64,000 bases of DNA from Paenibacillus pinisoli (GTDB lineage: Bacteria; Bacillota; Bacilli; Paenibacillales; Paenibacillaceae): positions 496,001 to 560,000 of the forward strand of contig NZ_QXQB01000002.1 in assembly GCF_003605435.1 (NCBI RefSeq), read 5' to 3'. Below are positions 9,336 to 19,067 of the stretch, one piece after another. The translations under genes and the position numbers were made by a program. The notes below the pieces were generated by a model. That model was not told where the DNA came from, made no database searches, and was given only the letters and a program-made list of their open reading frames with translations. Position 1 is the first letter of the stretch, and the number at the start of each line of letters is the position of its first letter.

Positions 9336-10598
9336 TCAAAGCAGATCGGGTATATGAAAAAAACGGTAGCGGGTTCGCCCGGTCCATGCATAAGAGTCCC
9401 GGTAATCCCAATAACGATGCCTGCTTGCAACCGTATTCGCATTTACAAGCGGCTGCCCGGCCGCATCGAAGGCCGTCACAATCGTACTGTGCTGATACCT
9501 TCCGTCTCCGGTCCAGTCATATGTAATGACATCGCCTAGCTGCAATTGGCCGGCTGATTGCACCTGTTCGGCGCGAAGCCCGGACTTGCGCGCTGCCGAC
9601 AAATATTGGGTCATTGCATTGGAGACAGCCCAGCTGTAGCTCCACCACTCCTGGCCCTTGGCGCGTCCTTTGTACCACCAGCCGCTACCTCTTGTACCAG
9701 TATAGTTCATAGGGGCATTGCCTGCAAAGATACACTGGGACACATAATTTGTGCAATTCACATCGAACAGCTCGTAAGAAGGATTGCCTTCATCCCACCA
9801 TCTGTCGGCATAGGCCGCAGCCAAATCTCTCCTGTAGCGAATGCCCGTAATCCGGTTTTTGAATTGGGGCATTAGGTCATAATTTAAGTAGGGTAAAGAC
9901 GGCATGACATAGACCTCGTCTTGGGAAGGCTGCTCCGGCTCATCCTGCCATTGCAGCGTCGATATGCCATAACGGGGCCTGCGCTCCGCAATAACCGGCT
10001 CTACCTGCAGCACATCCCAGCCGCGGCCCGCTGCAGAGAGCCACAGCCGCTCGTATTCGTAGCGCTCTTCCATATAATAGCTGCCGCCCTGCTCCACCCT
10101 GCGTTTGACGTGAAGCCGCAGCAGCACCGATACTTCGCTGGCGGATTCATTCACGCGCACCAGCTCCGCCTTCGTCTCGCTTCCCGCCGGAAGGGCTCCG
10201 CGCAGCAAATCGCGCTCCCTCATGCGCGCAAGCCGTCCGGCCAGCCGCTCGCCGTGAACGGGATCCGCCATATAATCGGTTAGCACGCGCGGATGCTGCT
10301 CCGTCTCGGCCTGATTGAACAGACTGACATAACGGTGAATCGACGCCTTCCATTCCTCGCGCTCCCTGGTTTCGGACACGCGCCTTGGCGAGGAGTTCTG
10401 TATGAGAGAGGTTGGCTTTGGCTTGGACTCAAGCAGTTGTTCGCGCCCGCCGATTCCCTTGATCTGGACAGCTGCGGAAGGCTCCGCCTGCCCTTCTCGC
10501 TGAAGCGCGGCAGCAGGCGCGGCAGCGCGGCTTTTGGACATACGTTCCGCACGCTTTTTCCGGCCGCCTGCGGATTGGCGGCTACCTGATTTGGACAA
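9336..10598 (-). CDS. Amidase-domain protein (Amidase_6 type)
   Basis: The C-terminal 165 residues match the putative amidase domain of Firmicute cell-wall-associated proteins: YRRDLAAAYADRWWDEGNPSYELFDVNCTNYVSQC-type helix with the likely nucleophile cysteine, the GSGWWYKGR segment, QLQLGDVITYDW, and a histidine in YQHSTIV. The N-terminal half has an NTF2/DUF-like segment after a basic, Ala/Gln-rich stretch; I see no clear signal peptide. The frame is open to a TTG at 10661, but TTG 10598 has GGGAGGG 8 bases upstream, so I prefer it; an ATG at 10541 is another option. The gene is monocistronic, 45 bases before ddl. Confidence 0.75.
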   Translation of the reverse strand: MSKSGSRQSAGGRKKRAERMSKSRAAAPAAALQREGQAEPSAAVQIKGIGGREQLLESKPKPTSLIQNSSPRRVSETREREEWKASIHRYVSLFNQAETEQHPRVLTDYMADPVHGERLAGRLARMRERDLLRGALPAGSETKAELVRVNESASEVSVLLRLHVKRRVEQGGSYYMEERYEYERLWLSAAGRGWDVLQVEPVIAERRPRYGISTLQWQDEPEQPSQDEVYVMPSLPYLNYDLMPQFKNRITGIRYRRDLAAAYADRWWDEGNPSYELFDVNCTNYVSQCIFAGNAPMNYTGTRGSGWWYKGRAKGQEWWSYSWAVSNAMTQYLSAARKSGLRAEQVQSAGQLQLGDVITYDWTGDGRYQHSTIVTAFDAAGQPLVNANTVASRHRYWDYRDSYAWTGRTRYRFFHIPDLL

Positions 10599-10773
10599 AT
10601 GCGTTCCCTCCCGATTCTGCCTGGCTTTAGGCGCTTCCTGCTCGGACGCCCCCAACGGCAAAGAATGACTGCTTCATTATATGAAGGCATCCGGTCAAAC
10701 ATGTAACATTTCTGGAAGCGGAAGTGCCATAATTCCAGGCAGGAAGCAGCTCGGAAAAGGCTAACATTGGACT

Positions 10774-10804
10774 TTACGTACCCCCACTTTTAACGTTATA
10801 CTAG
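10774..10804 (+). promoter_or_regulatory. Possible acnA promoter
   Basis: TTTACG and TATACT separated by 18 bases, about 74 bases upstream of the aconitase start. The -10 is good, the -35 moderate. Confidence 0.4.
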
Positions 10805-10877
10805 TGACATAAGGTTTTTGAAATTGTGTTTCGTCTAATGAAACTACAAACTTTACTACATGAAAAGGAGAATAGCG

Positions 10878-13589
10878 ATGTCTAAACAAAATCAGTATTC
10901 TGTTCGCACAACGCTGGAGTCGGGCGGCAAAGAGTACGCCTACTACCGTCTAGGCGGGCTCGAAGAGCAAGGCCTTGGCGACATTTCCAAGCTTCCTTTC
11001 TCGATCAAGGTATTGCTGGAAGCAGCTGTTCGTCAATTCGACGGACGCGCCATTACGCCTGAGCATGTCAAGCAGCTTGCTAACTGGGCTAACGGCCGCG
11101 AAGACAAAGAAATTCCTTTCATTCCTGCACGTATCGTGCTTCAAGACTTTACGGGCGTTCCGGTTGTCGTTGACCTTGCCGCTATGCGCGACACGGTTAA
11201 GAAAGCCGGCGGGGATCCGAAGAAGATCAACCCGCTCGTACCAGTCGATCTCGTTATCGACCACTCCATCATGGTTGACGCTTTCGGTACTCCGGAAGCT
11301 CTGGAATACAACACGAAGGTTGAATTCGAGCGCAACGAAGAGCGCTACCGCTTCCTGCGCTGGGCGCAAACAGCGTTCGATAACTTCCGCGCGGTTCCTC
11401 CTGGAACAGGTATCGTCCACCAGGTTAACCTGGAGTACCTGGCATCCGTAGCCGCTACGAAGACGGTTGACGGCGAGACTGTCGTATATCCGGATTCCCT
11501 GGTAGGTACAGACTCCCATACTACAATGATCAACGGTCTTGGCGTTGTCGGCTGGGGCGTAGGCGGCATCGAGGCGGAAGCCGGCATGCTTGGCCAACCT
11601 CTATACTTCGTTATGCCAGAAGTTATCGGCTTCAAGCTGACAGGCAGCCTTGCTGAAGGCTCCACAGCGACTGACCTCGCGCTGACTGTTACCGAAATGC
11701 TTCGCAAAAAAGGCGTTGTCGGCAAGTTCGTCGAGTTCTTCGGCCCAGGCTTGTCCAACATCAGCTTGGCTGACCGTGCTACGGTTGCCAACATGGCTCC
11801 GGAATACGGCGCAACAGTCGGCTTCTTCCCGGTTGACAGCGAGACGCTGGACTTCATGCGTCAAACCGGCCGCCAAGAAGATCAAATCAAGCTTGTTGAA
11901 GCTTACTATAAAGCACAAGACATGTTCCGCACAGACGCTACGCCGGATCCTGTATTCTCCGACGTTATCGAGCTGGACCTGTCCACTATCGTGCCTTCCC
12001 TGGCTGGACCGAAGCGTCCGCAGGACCGCGTAGAGCTGACAGCAATGAAAGAAGCGTTCAACAGCATCATCCGCACGCCGATCGACAAAGGCGGCTACGG
12101 CCTGTCCGACGAGAAGATCGAGCAAGTGGTTCCGGTTCAGCACAATAACGGCGTTCATTCCAAAATGGGCACTGGCGCAGTTGTGATCGCTGCGATCACA
12201 AGCTGTACGAACACCTCCAACCCAAGCGTTATGCTGGGTGCCGGTCTCGTAGCGAAGAAAGCTGTCGAGCGCGGCCTGGTGAAGCCAGAATACGTGAAGA
12301 GCTCCCTGACGCCAGGTTCCCTGGTCGTTACGGAATACCTGAAGAAAGCGAACCTGCTGGAGCCGCTTGAAGCGCTTGGCTTCCACGTTGCAGGCTACGG
12401 CTGCGCAACTTGTATCGGCAACTCCGGTCCGCTTCCAGACGAAGTGAGCAAAGCGATCGCTGACAACGATATGACGGTAGCGGCTGTATTGTCCGGCAAC
12501 CGTAACTTCGAAGGCCGCGTTCACGCTCAAGTAAAAGCGAACTACCTGGCTTCTCCGCCGCTGGTTGTCGCTTACGCTCTGGCAGGTACAGTGAACATCG
12601 ACCTTGCTCATGATCCGATCGGACACGACCAAGACGGTCAGCCTGTATACCTGAAAGACATCTGGCCTACAAACGCTGAGATCAAGGAAGCGGTAGCGCA
12701 ATCCTTGAACCCTGAGATGTTCAATGCGAAGTACGAAAACGTATTTACGCAAAACGAGCGTTGGAATGCCATCGACGTACCGGAAGGCGAAAGCTACGAG
12801 TGGGATGCAAAATCCACTTATATCCAAAACCCTCCGTTCTTCGAGAACCTTGGCTCCGTGCTGGCTGACATTGCCGACATCCCTGCAGCTAACGTACTCG
12901 CGCTGATGGGCGATTCCGTAACTACGGACCATATCTCCCCTGCCGGCAACATTACGGTGAACAGCCCAGGCGGCAAATATCTGATCGACAACGGCGTAGA
13001 ACGCAAGGACTTCAACTCCTACGGTTCGCGCCGCGGTAACCATGAAGTGATGATGCGCGGCACATTCGCGAACATCCGTATCCGTAACCAAGTGGCTCCT
13101 GGCACTGAGGGCGGCGTAACGACTTACCTGCCTACTGGCGAGGTTATGTCCATCTATGACGCTTCCATGAAGTATCAGGCTGAAGGCAAAAACCTTGTTG
13201 TTATTGCCGGCAAAGAATACGGCACAGGAAGCTCCCGCGACTGGGCTGCCAAAGGCACTTACCTGCTTGGCGTTAAAGCTGTCATCGCTGAAAGCTTCGA
13301 GCGTATTCACCGCTCCAACCTGGTAGGCATGGGCGTGCTGCCGCTGCAATTCCAAGAAGGCCAAAGCTGGAAGACGCTTGGCATTACTGGAACGGAAACG
13401 TTCGATATCTCCGGACTTTCCAACGATGTTCAGCCTGGTCAGACGGTAACCGTTAAGGCTACCCGCGAAGACGGCTCGAACTTCGAGTTCCAAGCCATCG
13501 TTCGTCTGGACTCCCTCGTTGACGTAGACTACTACCGCAACGGCGGCATCCTGCAGACGGTGCTTCGCCAAATGATCGCTAACATGTAA
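10878..13589 (+). CDS. acnA: Aconitate hydratase
   Basis: TCA-cycle 4Fe-4S enzyme (903 residues) that isomerises citrate to isocitrate; in Bacillus the apo form also binds RNA. The three cluster cysteines are Cys443 in SCTNTSNPS and Cys509/Cys512 in [12 protein letters not shown]. Other landmarks are [21 protein letters not shown]-like substrate loop and the swivel-domain [16 protein letters not shown]. The start is the ATG at 10878 with AAAAGGAG 8 bases upstream; an ATG 18 bases earlier overlaps that ribosome site. Codon use is highly biased, as expected for strong expression. A strong terminator follows. Confidence 0.97.
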   Translation: MSKQNQYSVRTTLESGGKEYAYYRLGGLEEQGLGDISKLPFSIKVLLEAAVRQFDGRAITPEHVKQLANWANGREDKEIPFIPARIVLQDFTGVPVVVDLAAMRDTVKKAGGDPKKINPLVPVDLVIDHSIMVDAFGTPEALEYNTKVEFERNEERYRFLRWAQTAFDNFRAVPPGTGIVHQVNLEYLASVAATKTVDGETVVYPDSLVGTDSHTTMINGLGVVGWGVGGIEAEAGMLGQPLYFVMPEVIGFKLTGSLAEGSTATDLALTVTEMLRKKGVVGKFVEFFGPGLSNISLADRATVANMAPEYGATVGFFPVDSETLDFMRQTGRQEDQIKLVEAYYKAQDMFRTDATPDPVFSDVIELDLSTIVPSLAGPKRPQDRVELTAMKEAFNSIIRTPIDKGGYGLSDEKIEQVVPVQHNNGVHSKMGTGAVVIAAITSCTNTSNPSVMLGAGLVAKKAVERGLVKPEYVKSSLTPGSLVVTEYLKKANLLEPLEALGFHVAGYGCATCIGNSGPLPDEVSKAIADNDMTVAAVLSGNRNFEGRVHAQVKANYLASPPLVVAYALAGTVNIDLAHDPIGHDQDGQPVYLKDIWPTNAEIKEAVAQSLNPEMFNAKYENVFTQNERWNAIDVPEGESYEWDAKSTYIQNPPFFENLGSVLADIADIPAANVLALMGDSVTTDHISPAGNITVNSPGGKYLIDNGVERKDFNSYGSRRGNHEVMMRGTFANIRIRNQVAPGTEGGVTTYLPTGEVMSIYDASMKYQAEGKNLVVIAGKEYGTGSSRDWAAKGTYLLGVKAVIAESFERIHRSNLVGMGVLPLQFQEGQSWKTLGITGTETFDISGLSNDVQPGQTVTVKATREDGSNFEFQAIVRLDSLVDVDYYRNGGILQTVLRQMIANM

Positions 13590-13635
13590 TATTCGCTGGA
13601 TCTGGCGGCCCGTCCGGGCCGCTTTCCCAGCTATA

Positions 13636-13683
13636 CAAAAACTCCGTTCCCTCGCTTTATGCGAAGGAGCGGAGTTTTTTTTA
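13636..13683. terminator. Bidirectional terminator between acnA and the IclR gene
   Basis: AAAACTCCG/CGGAGTTTT arms with an inner CTCGC/GCGAAG stem; an eight-T run follows on the plus strand and a five-T run on the minus strand. A separate GC stem GCGGCCC/GGGCCGC at 13607-13624 lies just before it. Confidence 0.88.
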
Positions 13684-13714
13684 GTATTCGCAAGGCTGCA
13701 AGGCCTTTCATCCA

Positions 13715-14458
13715 TTACCGGGTCATCGTCCCCATTCGCCTTGCCGCTTCCATCATGACGGGCGCATAATCGCGCATAGTAGCAAGCTTCATACGGCTTG
13801 CCGGTCCCGATACGGACAAGGCAGCGATCATGGTGCCCAAACGGTCGAAGATCGGCGAGGACAGCGCAGCCGCTCCTTCCTCCCGCTCCTCGAAGCTGGT
13901 CGCATAGCCTTGAGCCAGCACTTCCTGCAGTTGCTGCTTGTATTGCCGGATATCGATGGACGAGGGCCATGACGGGTCCTGCAAGATGCTCTCCTGCGTC
14001 GCCGGATCGGAGTAGGCTATCAGCACCTTGCTGGAAGCGCCGGCGTAGAGCGGCAATCTGACGCCTACAGGAGCGACTCTGCGCACAGCCTGATTGCTCT
14101 GCACAGCCTGACGCCTGATCCGCTCCGTGCCGTCGCGCACATAGATGCTGACCGTCTCGCCCAGCTGATCGCGAAGCCGCACCATTTCAGGCAGCCAGAT
14201 CGTCGCCAGATCGTCGGATCGCGACAAGTTGGCGGACAGCTCCCATACCTTGAGACCCAGATGATAGCGGTCCGTCTCCCGGTCGCGTTCGATGAATCCC
14301 TTCTCCTCCAGCGTAGCCAGCATCCGGTGCACAGTGCTCTTATGAAGGCCTACATGCTCCGCAATTTCCGTCATCGCCCAGTCTGTCTTCGATGTAAAGC
14401 AAAGCAATATGTCAAGCGCGCGGTCCACTGCCCGGACCGTAGATTTCCCCTCTTCCAA
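13715..14458 (-). CDS. IclR family transcriptional regulator
   Basis: 247-residue DNA-binding regulator: N-terminal winged helix (VRAVDRALDILLCF, then recognition helix HKSTVHRMLATLEEKGFI) followed by the IclR effector domain (RLPLYAGASSKVLIAY; GYATSFEEREEGAAALSSPIFD). Members control aromatic, sugar-acid or glyoxylate catabolism; no target operon is adjacent, so the ligand is unknown. I place the start at TTG 14458 because a perfect AGGAGGT lies 7 bases upstream; longer frames would begin inside or ahead of that site. It is convergent with acnA and divergent from the hydrolase gene. Confidence 0.9.
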   Translation of the reverse strand: MEEGKSTVRAVDRALDILLCFTSKTDWAMTEIAEHVGLHKSTVHRMLATLEEKGFIERDRETDRYHLGLKVWELSANLSRSDDLATIWLPEMVRLRDQLGETVSIYVRDGTERIRRQAVQSNQAVRRVAPVGVRLPLYAGASSKVLIAYSDPATQESILQDPSWPSSIDIRQYKQQLQEVLAQGYATSFEEREEGAAALSSPIFDRLGTMIAALSVSGPASRMKLATMRDYAPVMMEAARRMGTMTR

Positions 14459-14670
14459 CTCCCGGCACCTCCTCATTCTTTCGGTCTTAACCCTCAATTG
14501 GCATCTTATTTGCATCTATACCTAAAAGATTCGAGTTTCATCGGCTGAAACCCTTTTTCAAAATGAGTGAAATCGATTCTCAATTAGTATACCTCATTCA
14601 TTCGGCAATCGTAAAGCATTCTGCTACATTACAAAATGATTACAAGCCCCTAACAATCGCACGACACGAA

Positions 14671-14726
14671 TTGACAGGCCGCTAGGACTTTACTACCATT
14701 AATGTATATAAGCGATAACGCTTTCA
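14671..14726 (+). promoter_or_regulatory. Promoter with cre-like site before the hydrolase gene
   Basis: TTGACA (14671) and TACCAT (14694) with a 17-base spacer. Just downstream, at 14713-14726 on the minus strand, TGAAAGCGTTATCG matches 13 of 14 positions of the CcpA cre consensus TGWAANCGNTNWCA. The position overlaps the expected transcript start, which would suit repression. Confidence 0.5.
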
Positions 14727-14756
14727 TCATTGTTTCCAAGCAAAGGGGGATGCATC

Positions 14757-15815
14757 ATGGACACCACGATCACAACGACACGCCCTCTGGAGAGCTTCGC
14801 TCCCGCGCTGCCCTCACCGGCTATTCAGACGGAGCCCGCAGCCCTTCCGCGAGCCAAGTCCAGCGGACGGCGCAAGCATCTCCTATTCGCTTCTATCGCC
14901 GCTTTGTTCGCGACGGTCCTGATCGCCATTATCGTCTTTCACGGTTATGTCGCCTGGATGCTCGCTTATCCTTATGTAGCGCCGCTGTCCTCCAATCCGC
15001 AGGATGCGATCGGAACAGCCTATGAAGACGTTGTATTTCCCAGCCACAGCGGCGAGACGACAGTAAGCGGCTGGTATGTGCCTGCTGCATTAGACGTCGC
15101 GGATGGGACCCCTTCGGCCCGTACAGTCGTATTCAGCCACGGCTACGGAGCCAACCGCGAGGAAGATTGGGTACCGATGTACGATCTGACGAAGCTTCTG
15201 CATGATTTGAGATATAATGTGCTTCTTTTTGATTACGGCTATGCTTCAACGGATTACAAGGCTCCCGCCACCGGCGGGCGCGAAGAGTCCCAGCAGCTGC
15301 TGGCCGCCGTCAAATATGCCAAGTCGCGCGGAGCCGACGATATTGTCGTCTGGGGCTTCTCCATGGGAGCCGGTACCGCTCTGCAGACTGCCCTGCTCAC
15401 AGACGAGATTGATGCGATGATTCTCGACAGTCTCTTTATCCCAAGCTCAGAGGCTTTGTTCGATAATCTCAATCAATTCGTTCCGCTGCCGAGATTCCCT
15501 TCGCTTCCACTTATCGAATCCATGATTCCGCTCTGGACGGGAAGCAGCTTCGGCTCGATCCCGGCGGAAGAAGTCATTGCCACATCTTACGATATGCCCA
15601 TCTATATCATTCACGGAACCAAGGACGCAAAGGCCCCATTCGGCACAGCCGAGGCGATCGCCCACAACCAGGGCAACGCATTGTCCCGCTCCTGGATCGT
15701 CCAGGACGGACAGCATGAGCTGCTGTTCCGCGCTCATCCTCGCGAATATGTGCAGCGCACAGCGCTTTTCCTTAGCCAGGTTGACGGCCAAGTACAAGCG
15801 AAGAGCGAAGGATGA
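14757..15815 (+). CDS. Membrane-anchored alpha/beta hydrolase
   Basis: 352-residue protein: a Pro/Ala-rich cytosolic head, one transmembrane helix (about residues 41-62, HLLFASIAALFATVLIAIIVF), then an alpha/beta-hydrolase domain. The catalytic triad is recognisable as Ser in GFSMG, Asp in the HGTKDAKAP segment and His in DGQHELLF. This arrangement is common for Firmicute hydrolases of the Bem46/DUF-type cell-surface class; the substrate is unknown. Start chosen at 14757 because AAGGGGG lies 9 bases ahead. A cre-like site and a good promoter precede it. Confidence 0.85.
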   Translation: MDTTITTTRPLESFAPALPSPAIQTEPAALPRAKSSGRRKHLLFASIAALFATVLIAIIVFHGYVAWMLAYPYVAPLSSNPQDAIGTAYEDVVFPSHSGETTVSGWYVPAALDVADGTPSARTVVFSHGYGANREEDWVPMYDLTKLLHDLRYNVLLFDYGYASTDYKAPATGGREESQQLLAAVKYAKSRGADDIVVWGFSMGAGTALQTALLTDEIDAMILDSLFIPSSEALFDNLNQFVPLPRFPSLPLIESMIPLWTGSSFGSIPAEEVIATSYDMPIYIIHGTKDAKAPFGTAEAIAHNQGNALSRSWIVQDGQHELLFRAHPREYVQRTALFLSQVDGQVQAKSEG

Positions 15816-15830
15816 CGCCGAACGTACAAA

Positions 15831-15878
15831 ACGAGCATGCCCTCCATGCCGCTATTGCGGGATCGAGAGCATGCTCGT
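15831..15878. terminator. Hairpin between the hydrolase gene and folE
   Basis: Arms ACGAGCATGC and GCATGCTCGT flank a 28-base loop that can fold further. On the minus strand it is followed by TTTTGT, so it probably ends folE transcripts; on the plus strand the T-run is weak. Confidence 0.6.
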
Positions 15879-15902
15879 TGCTTGTTATAGCTTATCTTGC
15901 GA

Positions 15903-16496
15903 TTATTGCTTGAGCAATGCCAGAAACTCGGAACGAAGCGCCGAGCTTGTCCGGAATTCGCCGCGGACAGCGGACGTCACCGTCTTGCTTCCCGGCTTCT
16001 TCACGCCGCGCGCGCACATGCAGAGATGCTCGCCCTCTACCACGACCATTACGCCGTGCGGCGATAGCTCTTCATCCAGGATATCCGCAATCTGCGATGT
16101 GATGCGCTCCTGCACCTGCAGCTTGCGCGTAACGGCTTCTACCAGCCTTGCCAGCTTGCTCAATCCGGCAATCTTGCCGCTTGGCAGATATCCGATGTGA
16201 GCCTTCCCGAAGAATGGAGCCATATGATGCTCGCACTGGCTGTAGTAGACGATATCGCGTACGATAACCAGTTCTTCATGCTGCTCGTCGAACGTGACGC
16301 CAAGCACCTCGCGAGGATCTACATCGTAGCCTGCGAAAATCTCCTCGTACATGCGAGTGACTCGGGCAGGCGTCTCCAGCAGTCCTTCACGCTCGACGTC
16401 CTCCCCGATCAGCTTCAAGATTTCTTTCACATGAAATTCTATTTGTTCCCGGTTGTCCGATACCTTCGAATTGACGTAGTCTTTTTTGCCCGCCAT
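15903..16496 (-). CDS. folE: GTP cyclohydrolase I (zinc type IA)
   Basis: Catalyses GTP to dihydroneopterin triphosphate, the entry step of folate synthesis. 197 residues with zinc ligands Cys and His in [12 protein letters not shown] and the second Cys in [15 protein letters not shown], plus the TRMYEEIF motif. Cys/His ligands mark it as the zinc type IA form, not the metal-flexible FolE2. A GGAAGGAG-like site precedes the ATG. It stands 37 bases after the yneF-like gene and may share its promoter. Confidence 0.95.
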   Translation of the reverse strand: MAGKKDYVNSKVSDNREQIEFHVKEILKLIGEDVEREGLLETPARVTRMYEEIFAGYDVDPREVLGVTFDEQHEELVIVRDIVYYSQCEHHMAPFFGKAHIGYLPSGKIAGLSKLARLVEAVTRKLQVQERITSQIADILDEELSPHGVMVVVEGEHLCMCARGVKKPGSKTVTSAVRGEFRTSSALRSEFLALLKQ

Positions 16497-16533
16497 TCGT
16501 CATTCGCTCCTTCCGGTTCCTCGCCTCAACTGC

Positions 16534-16755
16534 CTACTTGCGAGGGAACTTTTGGTTTTTCATCATATTTTGGGCGCGTGACATTTGCTGCTTGTTGAGA
16601 TTGTATCCCATTTGCTTAGCCATGCGCTGAATCATCTCAGGATCGTTCTGCATCTTCTCGAGCTGCTTGCGCAGATAGAAGACGCCCGCGATGAAGCCGC
16701 CTACCGCTCCCACGATCAGCGTTACGATAGGAATTACGATATTATACCATTCCAT
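16534..16755 (-). CDS. yneF: YneF family (UPF0154) small membrane protein
   Basis: 73 residues: one N-terminal transmembrane helix (VIPIVTLIVGAVGGFIAGVFYL) followed by a basic/amphipathic tail containing NDPEMIQRMAKQMGYNLNKQQM, the conserved block of the YneF family found throughout Firmicutes. Function unknown. The short length, conserved tail and position ahead of folE argue for a real gene. Confidence 0.88.
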   Translation of the reverse strand: MEWYNIVIPIVTLIVGAVGGFIAGVFYLRKQLEKMQNDPEMIQRMAKQMGYNLNKQQMSRAQNMMKNQKFPRK

Positions 16756-16870
16756 CTATGTCACCAAACCCCTTCAATTATAATTGTCATATCCTTCAAT
16801 AAGCCCAACATCCCTGTATCATAGCATGTTCGTGCTTGTTCCGCAACGAATCGAACACGACTTTTCGTGG

Positions 16871-16922
16871 AAAAAAATCGAGCCCGCCTTGCGAAGTTCG
16901 GCAAGGCTGCCGGCTCGATTTA
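16871..16922 (-). terminator. Terminator of the ntdP-sipS-rnhA-queG operon
   Basis: AAATCGAGCC/GGCTCGATTT arms with an inner GCCTTGCC/GGCAAGG-type stem, then seven T on the minus strand. It begins at the queG stop codon. Confidence 0.85.
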
Positions 16923-18080
16923 TGGATGCTGCTCATGCTCTGAATCCAGCATCTGAATAGCTGAAGCGATGGCATCCCGCGCCTCCGCGTCGCTCTCCGT
17001 GCGCATCGCCGCTTGCAGCGCCTCCGCTGCCTCTTCGCCGCCGATTCTGCCCAGCGACCAAGCGGCTGTGCCGCGCAGCACCGGCCTCGGGTCGTCCTTC
17101 AGCACGCCGATCAGATCGGGAACGGCCGCCTTCTCCTTGAAGTTGCCAAGCGCGATAACCGCATTGCGCTGAATCGGCTTCTTGCCCCGCCACGCTGAAG
17201 AGGTAAAGCCGTACATATCCTTGAATTCGCGGTTGCCGATCGTAAGCAGCGGCAGCAATAACGGCTTCGCCAGCTCATTGTCCGGCTGCAGCTCGGGCTG
17301 ATGCGTCCAGTTTTTGCCGCGATTCTCGGGACATACCACCTGGCAAGTATCGCAGCCGTACAGCCGGTTGCCGATCTTGCGCATATACTCATCGGACACC
17401 ATGCCTTTGGTCTGGGTCAGGAAGGAGATGCATTTTTTCGCATCCAGCTCCCCTGGCCCCACCAGCGCTCCCGTCGGGCAAGCATCGATGCATTTGGTGC
17501 ATGTGCCGCAGCTCTCGGTGACAGGAGAGTCCGGCTGTATCGGCAAGTTCGTAATCATCTCGCCCAGATAGATCCAGGAGCCGAATTCCGGCGAGATGAT
17601 CGCGCAGTTTTTGGCGCTCCAGCCAAGCCCTGCCCGCTCCGCCACAGCACGGTCCGACAGCGCTCCCGTATCTACCATGCTCTCTACTCGGATCTCAGGC
17701 ACGCGCTCCCGCAGCCAGGCCTCAAGCCGCTCCAGGCGGTTGCGGAGCACCTTGTGATAGTCCTCTCCCCATGCCGAACGCGCCATAATGCCCCGTCTGG
17801 CTCCGGGCTCGGACTTAGGCGGGTCGATCAGCTTCGAAGGATAGGCGATCGCAATCGCAATAATGCTCTGCGGGTCGTCGAACAGCAGCGACGGATCGGT
17901 GCGCTTATCGAGATCGGGCTCCTCGAACCCCGATTCTCTCCCCAGCTCCCTGTGGCGGACCAGCCGCGCTTTAAGCGTCGTGAACACTTCAGCGGACGCC
18001 ACGCCTACCGCGTCAATGCCAAGCTCCTTCGCCGCATCCTTCATCTCTTGCTTCAATTTATCCCAATCGTATTTCATCAT
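16920..18080 (-). CDS. queG: Epoxyqueuosine reductase
   Basis: Cobalamin-dependent iron-sulfur enzyme that reduces epoxyqueuosine to queuosine in tRNA. 386 residues: N-terminal cobalamin-binding reductase domain (VGVASAEVF; VDTGALSDRAVAERAGLGWSAKN), two 4Fe-4S motifs (CGTCTKCIDACP and CDTCQVVCP) and a C-terminal HEAT-like segment (RNAVIALGNF, PVLRGTAAWSLGRI) as in Bacillus QueG. The ATG follows the rnhA stop immediately (TAGATG), so translation is probably coupled. Last gene of a four-gene operon. Confidence 0.95.
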   Translation of the reverse strand: MMKYDWDKLKQEMKDAAKELGIDAVGVASAEVFTTLKARLVRHRELGRESGFEEPDLDKRTDPSLLFDDPQSIIAIAIAYPSKLIDPPKSEPGARRGIMARSAWGEDYHKVLRNRLERLEAWLRERVPEIRVESMVDTGALSDRAVAERAGLGWSAKNCAIISPEFGSWIYLGEMITNLPIQPDSPVTESCGTCTKCIDACPTGALVGPGELDAKKCISFLTQTKGMVSDEYMRKIGNRLYGCDTCQVVCPENRGKNWTHQPELQPDNELAKPLLLPLLTIGNREFKDMYGFTSSAWRGKKPIQRNAVIALGNFKEKAAVPDLIGVLKDDPRPVLRGTAAWSLGRIGGEEAAEALQAAMRTESDAEARDAIASAIQMLDSEHEQHP

Positions 18081-18515
18081 CTATAACCGCTTGATCGCTT
18101 CGCGGGCGAGCTCGTCGCACCGATTATTGAATTCATTGTCGCTGTGGCCCTTCACCTTGATATACTCCACCGTGTGCAGCTTCATCAGCTCCCACAGCTG
18201 CTTCCACAGATCCTGGTTCTCGACGGGCTCCTTCTTGCTGTTCTTCCAGCCGTTGCGCAGCCAGCCGTGAATCCAGCCCTTCTGGAAGCAGTTGACGACA
18301 TAAGCGGAGTCGCTGTATACCTGAACGCGGCAAGGCTCCTTCAGCAGCTTCAGCCCCTCGATAACCGCCTGAATCTCCATCCGGTTATTCGTCGTCGCTT
18401 TCACTCCGCCAGAAAGCTCCTTCTTATGGATACCATAGAACAATATTGCGCCCCAGCCGCCCGGACCGGGGTTGCCGGAGCATGCGCCGTCCGTATAGAT
18501 CATCACTTCCTTCAA
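18081..18515 (-). CDS. rnhA: Ribonuclease HI
   Basis: Degrades RNA in RNA-DNA hybrids (144 residues). The DEDD metal site is visible: Asp in IYTDGACSGNPGPGGWG, Glu in NNRMEIQAV, Asp in VYSDSAYVV and Asp in RCDELAREA; the basic handle KGWIHGWLRNGWKNSKK is present as in E. coli-type RnhA. I take TTG 18515 as start because AGGAGG lies 8 bases upstream and the product then begins MKEVMIYTDG; the GTG at 18524 is too close to that site. Between sipS and queG in the operon. Confidence 0.93.
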   Translation of the reverse strand: MKEVMIYTDGACSGNPGPGGWGAILFYGIHKKELSGGVKATTNNRMEIQAVIEGLKLLKEPCRVQVYSDSAYVVNCFQKGWIHGWLRNGWKNSKKEPVENQDLWKQLWELMKLHTVEYIKVKGHSDNEFNNRCDELAREAIKRL

Positions 18516-18530
18516 TCTCCGCACCTCCTG

Positions 18531-19067
18531 TTACAGCGTCTTGATCTCCTTCAGCGGCCATACGATAAAATCGGCCCTGCCGGTAATCCAATCGCTATGA
18601 ACGGGACCGAAGCTTCTGCTGTCCAGGCTTGCCCGTTCATGTCGATTGTCTCCCATTACAAAATATAGTCCCTGCCCGATTACAACAGGTCCGTAGCTTT
18701 CGCCTTCAATCTCGATATCGGTATAACTCTCATTCACAAGGTCCCCGTTCCGGTACAAATGCCCGCCCGCTATCTCGATGCGGTCGCCGGGCACGCCTAC
18801 AACACGCTTCACAAGCAGACGCTTGCCGTCCTCCGCTTCATAAGGGTCCTTCAAGACGACAACATCGCCGATATCCGGATGGTCAAATAAATATACGAAT
18901 TTATTGACGTAGAGCCATTCCTTCTCTTGGAGCGTCGGCTCCATCGAATGGCCTTCTACAGTCGACAAGTGGAAGACGAAATAATGAAGAAACACTACAA
19001 TAGCGATTGCAATAAAGGCCGTCCTCAGCCAGTCTATCAACAATTTGGTCGGGCTAATCCCGCTCAT
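18531..19067 (-). CDS. lepB: Type I signal peptidase
   Basis: Membrane-bound serine protease that removes Sec/Tat signal peptides outside the membrane. 178 residues, one N-terminal transmembrane helix (TAFIAIAIVVFLHYFVF), catalytic Ser in GHSMEPTL, catalytic Lys in RLLVKRVVG, and box E as GDNRHERASLDSRSFG. This is the single-span Gram-positive (SipS-like) form. The ATG overlaps the stop of the DUF402 gene (ATGA), so the two are coupled. More than one such gene is usual in these genomes. Confidence 0.93.
   Translation of the reverse strand: MSGISPTKLLIDWLRTAFIAIAIVVFLHYFVFHLSTVEGHSMEPTLQEKEWLYVNKFVYLFDHPDIGDVVVLKDPYEAEDGKRLLVKRVVGVPGDRIEIAGGHLYRNGDLVNESYTDIEIEGESYGPVVIGQGLYFVMGDNRHERASLDSRSFGPVHSDWITGRADFIVWPLKEIKTL

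Noticed and set aside
11601-13970. 789-codon frame antisense to acnA
   Set aside because: Product of the strong codon bias of acnA; no family resemblance and acnA is certain.
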